Notes: generated by a model not told the origin, from the sequence alone. Numbered from the stretch's first letter, positions 35,021 through 44,700 are shown. The stretch is 64,000 bases of DNA from Ferrimonas gelatinilytica (GCF_039544205.1 NZ_BAABLF010000005.1:372001-436000), one strand, 5' to 3'. Numbers and translations: made by a program.

Positions 35021-37084
35021 ATGAAAAAGTTTGTGTATGGTGGCTTGTGTGCCTCCGCGCTGATCCTGGCCGCCTGCCAGAGCGGAACCGACACCCAGCC
35101 GACCGCCAGCGCGGCCGCGGTTAAGCAGGCCCTCACCTCCGGTATCGACCTGGAAAATTTCGATACCAGCGTTCGCCCCCAGGATGACTTCTACACCTAC
35201 GTCAACGGAACCTGGCTGAAAGAGACCCAGATCCCGGCGGATCGTACCAATACCGGTGCCTTCTACGATCTGCGTATCAAGGCCCAGGAAGACGTCCAAG
35301 CGATCATCGCCGAACTGGCAGAAACCGAGGGGCTCAAGCCCGGCAGCGACGAGCAGAAAGTCGCAGCGCTCTACCAGTCGATGATGGATGTCGATACGGT
35401 GAACGCCCTGGGCGTCAAACCGCTTCAGGGCGAGTTTGAGAAGATCGCTGGCCTTGAGAACCACGCCGATGTGGCCGCCTACTTCGCCCATGCACAGATG
35501 ATTGGCGTCAACTCGCCGTTCGTTTTCTATGTTTCCGTCGATGCCAAGAACTCCAGCGCCTACGCCGGACACCTTTGGCAGACCGGCCTCTCCCTGCCGG
35601 ATCGCGATTACTACTTTGACGAAGGTGAGCGCTTCGCCAAAATGCGCGCCGACTTCGTTAAACACATCGCCACCATGTACGAATTGGCCGGACTGGAAGG
35701 GGCCGACAGCGCCGCCAACACCATTCTGGAGATGGAAACCGCACTGGCGAAGCATCAATGGACCAAGGTCGAGACCCGCGACAGCGAAAAGCGTTACAAC
35801 AAGTTCGCCACCTCTGAACTCAATACCCTGGCCGACGATTTTGACTGGGGCGCCTTCCTGGGCACCCTGGGGGCCGAGGAGCTGGACAACATCATCGTCA
35901 ACCAGCCCAGCTACATCGAGGGTTTCAACGATCTGTTCAGCCAGTACAGTGTTGACCAGTGGCAGACCTACCTGACTTGGCAGGTCCTCACCTCCTTCGC
36001 CAGCCAACTTAGCGAACCGCTGGACGAAGAGAATTTCGATTTCTTTGCCCGCAAACTGAACGGCCAGGAGCAGCAGCAGGCTCGCTGGAAGCGCGCTGTT
36101 GACAAGGTCAACGGCGATTTGGGTGAGGTGGTCGGCAAGGTCTACGTCAAGAAGCACTTCTCACCGGAAGCCAAGGCCCGCATGGGCGAGTTGGTTGAGA
36201 ACCTGCGCAAAGCTTACGCTCAGTCTATCGATGAACTGGACTGGATGGGTGAAGAGACCAAGAAGAAAGCCAAGGTTAAGCTGGCCGCCTTCACGCCGAA
36301 AATCGGTTACCCGGACAAGTGGAAGGATTACTCCAGCCTGACCGTTAAAGCCGATGATCTGGTGGGTAACTCCATGCGTGCTGCCCAGTGGGCGCACGAG
36401 GAGCAGATGTCCAAGCTGGGCGGCCCCATCCGTAAGTGGGAGTGGTTTATGAACCCGCAAACGGTTAATGCCTACTACAACCCCACCATGAACGAGATCG
36501 TGTTCCCTGCCGCCATCCTGCAGCCGCCGTTCTTCAACATGGAAGCGGACGATGCCGTGAACTATGGCGGTATCGGTGCGGTCATTGGCCATGAGATGGG
36601 TCACGGTTTCGACGACCAGGGCTCACGCTATGATGCTGAAGGTAACCTGGTGAACTGGTGGACCGAAGAGGATCTGATGGCGTTCCAGCGCCGTGGTCGC
36701 AAGCTGATCAAGCAGTACAGCGAGTACAAGGTGTTCGACGACCTCTCGGTCAACGGCCAACTGACCCTGGGCGAGAACATCGGGGATCTTTCCGGTGCTA
36801 CCATCGGCTATAAGGCCTACCAGCTGGCGCTGGACGGCGAAGAAGCCCCGGTGATCGACGGCCTGACCGGCGACGAGCGTTTCTTCATCGGCTTCACCCA
36901 GATCTGGCGTGCCAAGTACAAAGAGGAAGCACTGCGTAACCGGGTACGCACGGATCCGCACTCCCCCTCCCACTTCCGTGCTAACGGCCCGCTGGGCAAC
37001 ATGCCGGAGTTTTACCAGACCTACGATCTGAAACCCTCGGATGCGATGTACATCCCGGAGGAGGATCGCGTTAAGATCTGGTAA
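35021..37084 (+). CDS. pepO: M13-family zinc metallopeptidase lipoprotein (PepO-like)
   Basis: This 687-residue neprilysin-type endopeptidase has an N-terminal lipobox AAC after a short hydrophobic signal (Cys18 of MKKFVYGGLCASALILAAC), so it is an envelope lipoprotein. The M13 N-terminal domain covers about 50-420. The zinc site is VIGHEMGHGFDDQG, followed by ENIGDLSG for the third ligand, and the C-terminus GNMPEFYQTYDLKPSD is conserved. Codon choice is fairly optimal. It has its own terminator and probably its own promoter. It likely degrades small peptides in the periplasm. Confidence 0.93.
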   Translation: MKKFVYGGLCASALILAACQSGTDTQPTASAAAVKQALTSGIDLENFDTSVRPQDDFYTYVNGTWLKETQIPADRTNTGAFYDLRIKAQEDVQAIIAELAETEGLKPGSDEQKVAALYQSMMDVDTVNALGVKPLQGEFEKIAGLENHADVAAYFAHAQMIGVNSPFVFYVSVDAKNSSAYAGHLWQTGLSLPDRDYYFDEGERFAKMRADFVKHIATMYELAGLEGADSAANTILEMETALAKHQWTKVETRDSEKRYNKFATSELNTLADDFDWGAFLGTLGAEELDNIIVNQPSYIEGFNDLFSQYSVDQWQTYLTWQVLTSFASQLSEPLDEENFDFFARKLNGQEQQQARWKRAVDKVNGDLGEVVGKVYVKKHFSPEAKARMGELVENLRKAYAQSIDELDWMGEETKKKAKVKLAAFTPKIGYPDKWKDYSSLTVKADDLVGNSMRAAQWAHEEQMSKLGGPIRKWEWFMNPQTVNAYYNPTMNEIVFPAAILQPPFFNMEADDAVNYGGIGAVIGHEMGHGFDDQGSRYDAEGNLVNWWTEEDLMAFQRRGRKLIKQYSEYKVFDDLSVNGQLTLGENIGDLSGATIGYKAYQLALDGEEAPVIDGLTGDERFFIGFTQIWRAKYKEEALRNRVRTDPHSPSHFRANGPLGNMPEFYQTYDLKPSDAMYIPEEDRVKIW

Positions 37085-37105
37085 CAGGGTATCAGCGAAC
37101 CACGC

Positions 37106-37135
37106 AAAAAGGGCATGCCAGTCGGCATGCCCTTT
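37106..37135 (+). terminator. Rho-independent terminator after pepO
   Basis: The stem AAAGGGCATGCC / GGCATGCCCTTT with an AGTC loop is preceded by an A run and followed by CTCC, so it works better for minus-strand transcription, but its position right after pepO suggests use there. Confidence 0.7.
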
Positions 37136-37339
37136 CTCCTCCCGAATTCGCTCTCAGCCCGCTTTATCGAGGAAACGCTCCGGCCTCTTCCGAAACCCCA
37201 ACTGCCTTTAACCCCACACTCACCAAGCTAAGCGCCGGAGACGGTCGCGCATGGGGCCTATCGCGATTTCTCAACAGCAGAGAAGTCCCGCTTCATCTAC
37301 ATTCTGAGCCATCAGCTTCGAAAACCTTAAGGCGTGCCG

Positions 37340-38215
37340 ATGCACCAACGCTCCATTTTGCCCATCCTCTGTGTCGTGATCTCCCTGTTTCCTATCACCC
37401 TGCAGGCCGCGCAGGGGGAAACACCCTGTTCCGGGAATTGGCAACGATACGTTGAAGCCAACCTGCCCAGTGGTGATGGCGCCGGACACGGGCCGGATCT
37501 TGGCTCTGTCGAGTGGCAGTCGGTGATCGAGTTTCATCTTGGGGTGAGGGGCGATGGATCACTGCCGTCAAAGGAGAGCGAGGCCTGGTGTCACTACATC
37601 GACCGGGCACTGACCGAAGCGCTCTACCCGGACAACGCCACGGCTCCTGGCCCCGCCTTTGACTGTGGGACAGTCGAAACAGGCAGCATCGAGGCGATGA
37701 TCTGCCAATCTCCTGCCTTGGCGGCACAGGACCGTACCCTCAACAACCTCTATCATGCGGCGCGCAACAAGGCGCACAATGAACATCCTCCCCGCCTGGC
37801 AGCCGAGCAGCGCGGGTGGATCAAGGGGCGTGACGCCTGTTGGAAAAGTAACGACCCGACGGACTGCGTGACCCGGAGTTACCGGCGCCGTACAGCGGAA
37901 CTGCAGGCCCACTACCGCCTGGTCCCTTTCGGGGCACCGCATCGTTTCCTCTGCGCCGACAATGACGCCGATGAGGTGATCATCACCCACTTTGATACCC
38001 AGCCCCCCACCCTGATAGCGGAGCGCGGCGACCAGGTTTCCCTGATGTTTCATCAGCCCAGCGCCAGTGGCAGTCACTACCAGGGGCGCAACGAAAGCTT
38101 CTGGGAGCACTCAAGTCCAGATCCGCACAGCCCGACGGAAGCGACGGTGACCTGGGGCTACGAGGCCAAGCCGATGCGCTGTCGCCGGGATATGAGCGTT
38201 AACTCCGGGTTCTAA
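37340..38215 (+). CDS. Secreted protein fusing LprI-like and MliC-like lysozyme inhibitor domains
   Basis: This 291-residue exported protein has a signal peptide (ILCVVISLFPITLQAAQG). The middle part (about 115-195) matches LprI/DUF1311: CGTVETGSIEAMICQSPALAAQD, then the basic, Trp-containing helix RGWIKGRDACW and the C..SY motif. The C-terminal part (about 205-285) matches MliC/PliC, with FLCADN, then VSLMFHQPSASGSHY and FWEHSS. Both domain types inhibit lysozyme in other bacteria, which would protect the cell wall. AAGG seven bases upstream supports the ATG at 37340. It overlaps the convergent lipocalin gene by four bases. Confidence 0.72.
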   Translation: MHQRSILPILCVVISLFPITLQAAQGETPCSGNWQRYVEANLPSGDGAGHGPDLGSVEWQSVIEFHLGVRGDGSLPSKESEAWCHYIDRALTEALYPDNATAPGPAFDCGTVETGSIEAMICQSPALAAQDRTLNNLYHAARNKAHNEHPPRLAAEQRGWIKGRDACWKSNDPTDCVTRSYRRRTAELQAHYRLVPFGAPHRFLCADNDADEVIITHFDTQPPTLIAERGDQVSLMFHQPSASGSHYQGRNESFWEHSSPDPHSPTEATVTWGYEAKPMRCRRDMSVNSGF

Positions 38216-38766
38216 CCCTTGGGTGATGTGGCGGTAGGAGCTTTATCCAGCCAGATCAACTCCCCCGTGGCAAAGCCCAGTTCGTCAGCACGTTCAATGA
38301 AGCGGGCCTTCACCTCGTCGGACACCTCCGGCATGCGGGCCAGCAACCAGAGATAATCGGTACTGTTGCCGGAGATAAAGGCGTACTGGTAGTCAGGATC
38401 CAGCTCAAACACCGCATAGCTGCCGTAGAAGGGGCCGAAAAAAGAGACTTTCAGATGGCCGATATCCGGTTCCGCGACGAAATAGGCCTTCCCCTGTGCC
38501 TCCTCCCACTGCCCGGTTCCGCTGTCAAACCCGCGATTGATGACGGTGATCCCACCATCTTCCCGTAGCCGGTATTCCGCAGTGACCGGCGCAAGGCCCC
38601 GCTCGAAGCTGTGATCCAGTCGCGCAATTTCATGCCAGGTTCCCAGGTAGCGCTCCAGTTCGAACCCACTGACGGGCTCCACCTTCTCCGGTAACCCGGT
38701 ACAGCCTCCGAGTCCCAGAAACAGCGCGATGGCCGCTCCCTGCCCCATTTTTTTTACCCAGTCCAT
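38212..38766 (-). CDS. blc: Outer-membrane lipocalin (Blc-like) lipoprotein
   Basis: This 184-residue lipocalin has a lipobox GGC (Cys22) and the lipocalin signature YLGTWHEIARLDHSFERGL. Further conserved blocks are EYRLREDGGITVINRGF and DYLWLLARMP. Blc proteins sit in the outer membrane and bind lysophospholipids or fatty acids. The gene is convergent with the LprI-MliC fusion. No unusual features. Confidence 0.93.
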   Translation of the reverse strand: MDWVKKMGQGAAIALFLGLGGCTGLPEKVEPVSGFELERYLGTWHEIARLDHSFERGLAPVTAEYRLREDGGITVINRGFDSGTGQWEEAQGKAYFVAEPDIGHLKVSFFGPFYGSYAVFELDPDYQYAFISGNSTDYLWLLARMPEVSDEVKARFIERADELGFATGELIWLDKAPTATSPKG

Positions 38767-38946
38767 CCCATCCTCTCTGCCAAGTTGTTCTTATTCATCA
38801 TGGCTAAGCTACGACAGAACAGGCAAAAAGATCACATCCAAAGGGTTCCCGGCGATGGTTCAGGGGCCCATCAGGCGCCGCATCGGGTTTGCTCCGGGGC
38901 CTGCAGGAGCGTAATCTGGCTTCAAAGAACCCTTATCTGGTGTACC

Positions 38947-39786
38947 GTGGTAAAACGTGTTCTGCGCTGGGGCCTGTTCCTGGCGATCCCCCTCCTATCG
39001 GCGCTGCAGATGACCGAGCTGCCGCAGCCAGTCATCGAGGCGCAAACCTACCAGCTGGGTCACTACCAGCATCAGGTGATCGACGGCGATCGCCTGGTGC
39101 TGCTCAACTGGAACATCCATAAGGAGCTGAATGCGGCCGGGTGGCGTGCGGATTTGGCCCAGATCCAACAGGATCACCAACCCACGCTGATCACTCTGCA
39201 GGAAGCCAACCTGGATATCTCCGATCCTAACCTCCCGCTGCCGGCGGGTTTTGGCCTGGAGTTTGCCGCAAACCTGGTTCTGAATGACAGTGAACATGCT
39301 GGTGTAGCCACCGCCAGCCGGGAGGCTCCGAGTGCCAGCCAGGCGGTATTCTCCTCCGTCACTGAGCCACTGTTGGCAAGTCCCAAGTTGTTCCTACTGT
39401 CCGAGTACCCCCTGGCCGGGCGCAAAGAGACCTTGCTGGTGGCAAATATCCACGCCATTAACTTTGTCGATAAGGAAGATTACGGCACCCAATTGGGGCA
39501 GTTGAGCATGGCGATCAGCGCGCACGACGGGCCGCTGCTGGTGGTGGGGGACTTTAACAGTTGGAACCCGACGCGCCTTACCCATTTGGCGCAGTTGATG
39601 GCACAGCATCAGCTGCAACCGGTTCCCTTCCCCAACCCGGTTTCCAGCTTTATGGGTAATCCTCTTGACCACGTGTTCTTCAGTCGTCACTTTGAACTGA
39701 CCGCGGCGGACACTCTTGATCGTTACGACAGCTCTGACCATCTTCCTCTGCTCGTCGACCTGAAGCTGATGCCCGAAGTGCAATAA
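38947..39786 (+). CDS. Endonuclease/exonuclease/phosphatase-family protein with N-terminal membrane anchor
   Basis: The protein is 279 residues from a GTG start, chosen because it begins just before the hydrophobic anchor (VLRWGLFLAIPLLSAL); ATG codons at 38785 and 38800 would overlap the region upstream of blc and add odd sequence. EEP fold motifs are visible: LLNWNIHKE, LQEANLD, VVGDFNSW and DHVFFS with SDHLPLL at the end. Such exported proteins act on phosphodiesters, nucleic acid or phosphoinositides; the substrate is unknown. The ribosome binding site is weak, so the start is uncertain. Confidence 0.75.
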   Translation: MVKRVLRWGLFLAIPLLSALQMTELPQPVIEAQTYQLGHYQHQVIDGDRLVLLNWNIHKELNAAGWRADLAQIQQDHQPTLITLQEANLDISDPNLPLPAGFGLEFAANLVLNDSEHAGVATASREAPSASQAVFSSVTEPLLASPKLFLLSEYPLAGRKETLLVANIHAINFVDKEDYGTQLGQLSMAISAHDGPLLVVGDFNSWNPTRLTHLAQLMAQHQLQPVPFPNPVSSFMGNPLDHVFFSRHFELTAADTLDRYDSSDHLPLLVDLKLMPEVQ

Positions 39787-39858
39787 ATCGCGATACCCCT
39801 TGTCGCCATCCCTTTGATGACTTTAAATTACTGCGCTTTTACCTAACATTTGGATGGC

Positions 39859-41319
39859 ATGGATAAGGTTTATCAACTCATGGGCTGGCTTAGCGTCGGC
39901 GCCTACTGGCTACTGGTTGCTGCGGTCTCCCTGAGGGTCGTGCTTAAGCGCCGTACCGTGGGTGTTTCCGCGGCCTGGTTGATGGTGATCTATATCCTGC
40001 CGCTTTTCGGAGTCGGCCTCTACCTGCTGATCGGGGAGCGCAACATCGGCCGGGCGCGCCAGCGCCGGTCCGCCGAGATGGCAGACGCGTACCGTCAATG
40101 GTTTGGTCAGCTGGAACAGAGCCTTCACCATCATCAACATCACCTAGGACGACATGCCCACCCGCTTCACCATCTCTGTTTCCAGCAGATGGGGATCCCC
40201 GCCACCCTCGGCAATAACCCCACCCTGATGCAGGACCCGAAAACCATCTTCGAGAGCCTGTTGCGGGACATCGAAGGTGCGCGCCACACCATTCAGATGG
40301 AGTTCTACATCTGGCACCCCGGCGGCCACGCGGACGAGGTCGCCCAGGCCCTTATCGACGCCGCCCAGCGGGGCGTGGAGGTGAAGCTTCTTCTGGATGC
40401 CGCCGGCAGCCGGGACTTTTTCAAGAGCCACTGGCCGCGCCAGCTAAAAGAGGCCGGCGTCGCCCTGATCGCGGCGTTGGAGGTAAGCCCGCTCCGGATG
40501 TTCCTGCGGCGGATGGACCTGCGTCAGCATCGAAAGATCATCGTACTGGATCACGAAATTGCCTACAGCGGCTCCATGAACCTGGTGGATCCCCGCTTCT
40601 TCAAGCAGAAAGCGGGCGTCGGCCAATGGGTCGATGTGATGGTGCGCCTCACCGGCCCGGCGGTGACCGCCCTTGCGGCCATCCACGCCTGGGACTGGGA
40701 ACTGGAGGGCGGAGAGCGTGCCCTACCGGAACTGCCAAGTGGGGAAACCGCGCCGGATCCCAGCCACATCAGCGATGCGCTGCAGGTGATCCCCTCCGGG
40801 CCGACCCAGCCAGAGCGGGTGATCCAAAAGGTGCTGCTGCTCGGGATCTACCATGCTCGTCGACAGATCACCCTCTGCTCGCCCTACTTTGTTCCCAGCG
40901 AGCACCTGCTGGAAGCCCTGATCACGGCAGCCGAGAGTGGGATCCGGGTCGAGTTGATCGTTCCGGATAAAAACGACTCCATGATGGTGGATTGGGCCAG
41001 CCGCTCCTACTTCACCGAGCTGCTCAGGGCAGGGGTGAAGATCTACCGTTTCCAGGGTGGGCTGCTTCACACCAAAGCGGTCCTGATCGACGACGACCAC
41101 TGTCTTATCGGCAGCGTTAACCTGGATATGCGCAGCCTGCATCTGAACGATGAGATCACCCTGGCGCTGGATGATCCGACGTTTTGTGCCGAGTTGCAGA
41201 CCCTGATGGGCCACTACAAGGGCGACTCCTATGCCCTGGATCTGACGATCTGGCGCCAACGGTCGCTGCGTAAAAAACTCACCGAGCAGTTTTTCTACCT
41301 CTTTGCGCCGCTGCTGTGA
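39859..41319 (+). CDS. cls: Cardiolipin synthase (ClsA-like)
   Basis: This 486-residue phospholipase-D-family enzyme condenses two phosphatidylglycerols to cardiolipin. Two N-terminal membrane segments (about 5-60) precede two HKD motifs: HRKIIVLD with YSGSMN, and HTKAVLID with IGSVNLD. The ending is the usual ClsA hydrophobic tail. The ATG at 39859 was preferred to the upstream TTG at 39850. The role is inner-membrane lipid synthesis. It is the only lipid gene here. Confidence 0.92.
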   Translation: MDKVYQLMGWLSVGAYWLLVAAVSLRVVLKRRTVGVSAAWLMVIYILPLFGVGLYLLIGERNIGRARQRRSAEMADAYRQWFGQLEQSLHHHQHHLGRHAHPLHHLCFQQMGIPATLGNNPTLMQDPKTIFESLLRDIEGARHTIQMEFYIWHPGGHADEVAQALIDAAQRGVEVKLLLDAAGSRDFFKSHWPRQLKEAGVALIAALEVSPLRMFLRRMDLRQHRKIIVLDHEIAYSGSMNLVDPRFFKQKAGVGQWVDVMVRLTGPAVTALAAIHAWDWELEGGERALPELPSGETAPDPSHISDALQVIPSGPTQPERVIQKVLLLGIYHARRQITLCSPYFVPSEHLLEALITAAESGIRVELIVPDKNDSMMVDWASRSYFTELLRAGVKIYRFQGGLLHTKAVLIDDDHCLIGSVNLDMRSLHLNDEITLALDDPTFCAELQTLMGHYKGDSYALDLTIWRQRSLRKKLTEQFFYLFAPLL

Positions 41320-41365
41320 GCCATTTTCACCCTTTCCAGTAGTCACAAAACCGGTGTGGAAACAA

Positions 41366-41390
41366 AAAGGGCACCCTTGGGTGCCCTCTG
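41366..41390 (-). terminator. Terminator between cls and yjdM
   Basis: The stem AGGGCACCC / GGGTGCCCT has a T-rich tract on the minus strand (A run on plus), so it serves yjdM; it may also end cls transcripts. Confidence 0.75.
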
Positions 41391-41414
41391 CGGTTCCAGT
41401 GCGGTTAAGCCCGC

Positions 41415-41762
41415 TCAGTCTGCCTTTTTCACAAACTGGGATTTGAGCCCCATGGGCCCGAAACCGGGCACCTTGGCATCGATATCATGATCGCCATCCA
41501 CCAGGCGGATATTTTTCACCTTGGTGCCTACTTTAACGACGGAGTTGGTGCCCTTGATCTTCAGATCTTTGGCCACGGTCACCGTATCCCCATCCTGCAG
41601 CAGGTTACCCACCGCATCGCGGACCACTTTCACATCCTCATCCTCGGCATCCGCCGCGGCATCTTTGGACCACTCATGGGCACACTCAGGACAGATCAGC
41701 ATGGTGCCGTCTTCGTAGGTGTATTCGGAGTTGCACTTGGGGCAGTTCGGTAAGCCACTCAT
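41415..41762 (-). CDS. yjdM: Zinc-ribbon alkylphosphonate-utilization-type protein YjdM (PhnA)
   Basis: This 115-residue small protein has an N-terminal zinc ribbon (CPKC and CPEC, residues 8-28) and the PhnA C-terminal beta domain (NLLQDGDTVTVAKDLKIKG, VDGDHDIDAKVPGFG). The YjdM family is widespread and was once linked with phosphonate use, but its function is not established, and no phn genes are nearby. A terminator follows on the same strand. Confidence 0.92.
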   Translation of the reverse strand: MSGLPNCPKCNSEYTYEDGTMLICPECAHEWSKDAAADAEDEDVKVVRDAVGNLLQDGDTVTVAKDLKIKGTNSVVKVGTKVKNIRLVDGDHDIDAKVPGFGPMGLKSQFVKKAD

Positions 41763-41956
41763 GTTTTAACCTTTTACTATCTGGGTCAGCCCCGCAACGG
41801 CGGAGCGAACGGGCGCGGCATAATGCCAGCTAGTTGCAAGTATTGTCCATTCTTCCCGTGACAACCGGTTGGCGCAGGCCGCGGGGTTGCCAGAGGCATT
41901 GCGACGCAGCACCTTCCCACCACTGACGGATACGCCGATGGGGAAGATGCCTTGGC

Positions 41957-43063
41957 TCAACGGCTCAGGTAAGCGTGGAGAAATTCGGTGATCTGGGTCA
42001 GATCCGAGACAGTGATAAACTCATCGCAGGTATGCACTTTCGCCATCCCGGTGGAAAGGTTCACGGTCTTGAGTCCCTTGCTGTTGAAGATGTTGGCATC
42101 AGAGCCACCACCAGTGGAGGCAGTTTTGCCCTCGATGCCGATCCCGGCGAACGCCTCCTTGATACCACACACCAGCGGGTCCTGATCGTCGATGGCGTAG
42201 GCATCGTAGGAGCGCGTCGATTCGATGACGACCTTGGCACCATGACGTGCAGCAGCGCGCTCAAAGGTCTCCACCATGTGTGCAACCTGGGCAGCCAGTT
42301 TTTCGTCGTCCAGGGAGCGCACCTCCGCTTTCAACGAGAGGCTCGGCATCACGATGTTGGTGGCCAGACCGCCCTCGACCACGCCGATGTTGGCGGTGGT
42401 TTCCCCATCGATCCGTGACAGCTTCATGGTGGAGATCGCCTCCGCCGCCACGGTAAGGGCGTTGATCCCCTCCTCCGGTGCCAGCCCCGCATGTGCCGGT
42501 TTACCAGTGAATTCGACCTCAAGGCCCTGTTGGCCCGGTGCCCGGGTAATGATGGTACCGATGGCACCACCGGAGTCCAGTACGATCGCCTCGGTGGCCT
42601 CGATGCTACCCATCTCAAACAGGCGAGAGCCGTGCAATCCCCCCTCCTCATGCACCGTGAAAGCCAGTTCAATCGTGGGGTGGGCCATGCCCTGCTCCTG
42701 CAGCGTCCGTACCGCTTCCATGATCGCCGCGATACCGGATTTGTCATCTCCACCGAGAATGGTGTTGCCGGCGGAACGGATCACGCCATCCTCGATCACC
42801 GGCTCGATCTCGTTGCCCGGTGCGACGGTGTCCATGTGACAGCTGAGCAACACCGCGCCCGGCTTGGTACCGGGCAGCTTGGCGTAGAGGTTATGGCCGT
42901 TGGAGATCGCCTCGGGGACCGGCTGCTTGGCCACCCGAAAGCCCAGCGCCCCAAGCTGCTCCGCCAGAGTTTCGCTGATCGCCTTTTCGTTGCAGGACTC
43001 GCTGTTGATTTTCACCAGATCGATAAAGTGCTGGATCAGGCGTTGTTGATTGATCGTGGACAT
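41957..43063 (-). CDS. M20-family peptidase T-like aminopeptidase
   Basis: This 368-residue dizinc peptidase has a catalytic domain with ligands in SCHMDTVAPG, GGDDKSGIAA and EEGGLHGS, and the C-terminal His in MAKVHTCDE. The lid/dimerisation domain covers about residues 180-290 (KPAHAGLAPEEG). It resembles PepT-like tri- or dipeptidases and tends to be annotated M20/M25/M40. Cytoplasmic. The 194 bases to yjdM hold no convincing gene. Confidence 0.9.
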   Translation of the reverse strand: MSTINQQRLIQHFIDLVKINSESCNEKAISETLAEQLGALGFRVAKQPVPEAISNGHNLYAKLPGTKPGAVLLSCHMDTVAPGNEIEPVIEDGVIRSAGNTILGGDDKSGIAAIMEAVRTLQEQGMAHPTIELAFTVHEEGGLHGSRLFEMGSIEATEAIVLDSGGAIGTIITRAPGQQGLEVEFTGKPAHAGLAPEEGINALTVAAEAISTMKLSRIDGETTANIGVVEGGLATNIVMPSLSLKAEVRSLDDEKLAAQVAHMVETFERAAARHGAKVVIESTRSYDAYAIDDQDPLVCGIKEAFAGIGIEGKTASTGGGSDANIFNSKGLKTVNLSTGMAKVHTCDEFITVSDLTQITEFLHAYLSR

Positions 43064-43206
43064 AATTCACTTCACCATCGCCAAAATGGGGCGATAACAT
43101 GGCGCCATTGCGCACTTAGAACAGTGCATTCCACCTTAGAGGATGGGGTGTGATCGCCGCAAATAAGCGAGCTCAAACTGAGATCTTGCGCAGGCTTGCA
43201 TCGATA

Positions 43207-43947
43207 TCACCCCTTCGAGGGCGATCCGGTGTCGGATAACCGGGTACTCTCATGGCCATGCTCCGGTGCCGTTGCCAACCTCTGGTAGGCGTTTCGGATC
43301 TGCATCAAGGCCCCATCCTCCTCGGCCAACCGGGCGGCAATCTCGGCCAGCACCTGCTCATAAGCCTGCTGCTCCAACCCCTGGCCCTTGGCCTTGTAGT
43401 GAAACTCGTGGGTGATATCCCCCCAGGCGTCCTGAAGTTTGCTGCGCACCTGGATCTCGGCAGGGATCTCCGCAGCAACGATCTTCGCCGCCGCCTCGTC
43501 CCCCTGGACACAATCGTAGCTAACGTGAGCAGTAAGATGGATAGCCCGGTAACCGGAGGCTTTGGGATGGCGAATGTAGTCCTCCACCTCACGCTCAAAC
43601 CTCAAATGCTTCGAAGAGGAGATCAGCGCTAGCATTCCGTTGCAATCATCCACAAACCAGCACACCACCCGAGCTCCGATGATGTCCGCGAGCACGTCGG
43701 TGGGGGACTCAAAGCGGGGCCAGCCCTTTCGGGCCAGCTTACTGAGCACGCTCGTAAGGGGCTTTACCCGCGTGAGGACCCATACCGCTTCCGGTGGCAG
43801 GCGGTGACGGCGACAGTAGGCTCGGGCCAGCTGGTCAAGTCGGATCTGAAGCAGTGCCCGCACCTGCTCAAGCGACTCCCCCTGATGCTGGTAAAACTGC
43901 ATCACGGCAGCACGGGTCCAGGCCACCGCCTGCTCTGTTGACGACAC
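43207..43947 (-). CDS. RelA/SpoT-domain protein, small alarmone synthetase-like
   Basis: This 246-residue protein carries one synthetase domain and no TGS, ACT or HD domain. Motifs are TRVKPLTSVLSKLARKG (basic loop), DIIGARVV (catalytic Asp region), ASGYRAIHL and EIQVRSKLQDAWGDITHEFHYK (catalytic Glu). It fits small alarmone synthetases that make (p)ppGpp or related alarmones. A toxin (toxSAS) is possible, but no antitoxin partner is next to it. It is an orphan gene, not in an operon. Whether it is active is not shown by the sequence. Confidence 0.78.
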   Translation of the reverse strand: MSSTEQAVAWTRAAVMQFYQHQGESLEQVRALLQIRLDQLARAYCRRHRLPPEAVWVLTRVKPLTSVLSKLARKGWPRFESPTDVLADIIGARVVCWFVDDCNGMLALISSSKHLRFEREVEDYIRHPKASGYRAIHLTAHVSYDCVQGDEAAAKIVAAEIPAEIQVRSKLQDAWGDITHEFHYKAKGQGLEQQAYEQVLAEIAARLAEEDGALMQIRNAYQRLATAPEHGHESTRLSDTGSPSKG

Positions 43948-44205
43948 GGCATTCTCCTTATCCGATGACGGCTCTCTCCGTGGGAGTATGCGCCATACCG
44001 GGGCAAAGGGCCTCTTCCGCGCATCGTTGAGCCCCCGGCCCAGAGGATATTCCGTTGAAGCGCCGTCCTACCGCGCCGGTCGCGCCTCGTGATTATAAAA
44101 ACCCTGACCAGAGGGCTGGTGACCTAACCCTCTCGCTGGATGGATTATTGGACAACGCTGAAGTAAGGTGTGATCCAGATCTCATCTGGCCGGCAAGGAG
44201 CCCTC

Positions 44206-44691
44206 ATGATGCAACGAAATATAGACCAGTGGCTGGATGCCTACGGCGTCAGCCACCGGCATCCTATCAACAAACTGATCCACTGGATCTGCGTCCCGGT
44301 GATCGTCTGGACAGTACTGGCGCTGCTCTGGGGAGTGTCGCTGCCGGGGCTGCCTCTGCTCAACCTGGCTACGGGGCTGATCCTCATCGCCCTGCTGTTC
44401 TACTGGTACCTGTCGCCCAAGTTGGCATTGGGCATGGTGGTGTATACCGGCATCAACGTCGGTCTTATCCTCTGGCACCAACAAGCCCTGGATCTGCCCC
44501 TCTGGCAAAGCGCCCTGGTGCTGTTCGTGATCGCCTGGATTGGCCAATTCATCGGTCATCTGCTGGAGGGCGCCAAACCCAGCTTCTTCGAAGATGTGCA
44601 GTTTCTGCTGATCGGCCCCATCTGGCTGTTGAGCTTTCTCTACCGTAAGGCCGGCATCGACTATCGCCCCGGGCAACCCTCGCCCCATTGA
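44206..44691 (+). CDS. Mpo1/YGL010w-like (DUF962) membrane protein
   Basis: This 161-residue hydrophobic protein has four to five membrane segments and the family pattern YGVSHRHPINKLIHWICVP near the N-terminus, with HLLEGAKPSFFEDVQFLLIGP later. Mpo1 in yeast is an iron-dependent dioxygenase that shortens 2-hydroxy fatty acids, and the bacterial relatives share the conserved His residues. AAGGAG precedes the chosen ATG at 44206 by five bases; 44209 would also fit. The function here is inferred from the family only. Confidence 0.85.
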   Translation: MMQRNIDQWLDAYGVSHRHPINKLIHWICVPVIVWTVLALLWGVSLPGLPLLNLATGLILIALLFYWYLSPKLALGMVVYTGINVGLILWHQQALDLPLWQSALVLFVIAWIGQFIGHLLEGAKPSFFEDVQFLLIGPIWLLSFLYRKAGIDYRPGQPSPH

Positions 44692-44700
44692 TTGAATGCC

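Noticed and set aside
41766..41960. 64-codon frame between the PepT-like gene and yjdM
   Set aside because: It would start with TTG, has no ribosome binding site and no known similarity; possible but unsupported.
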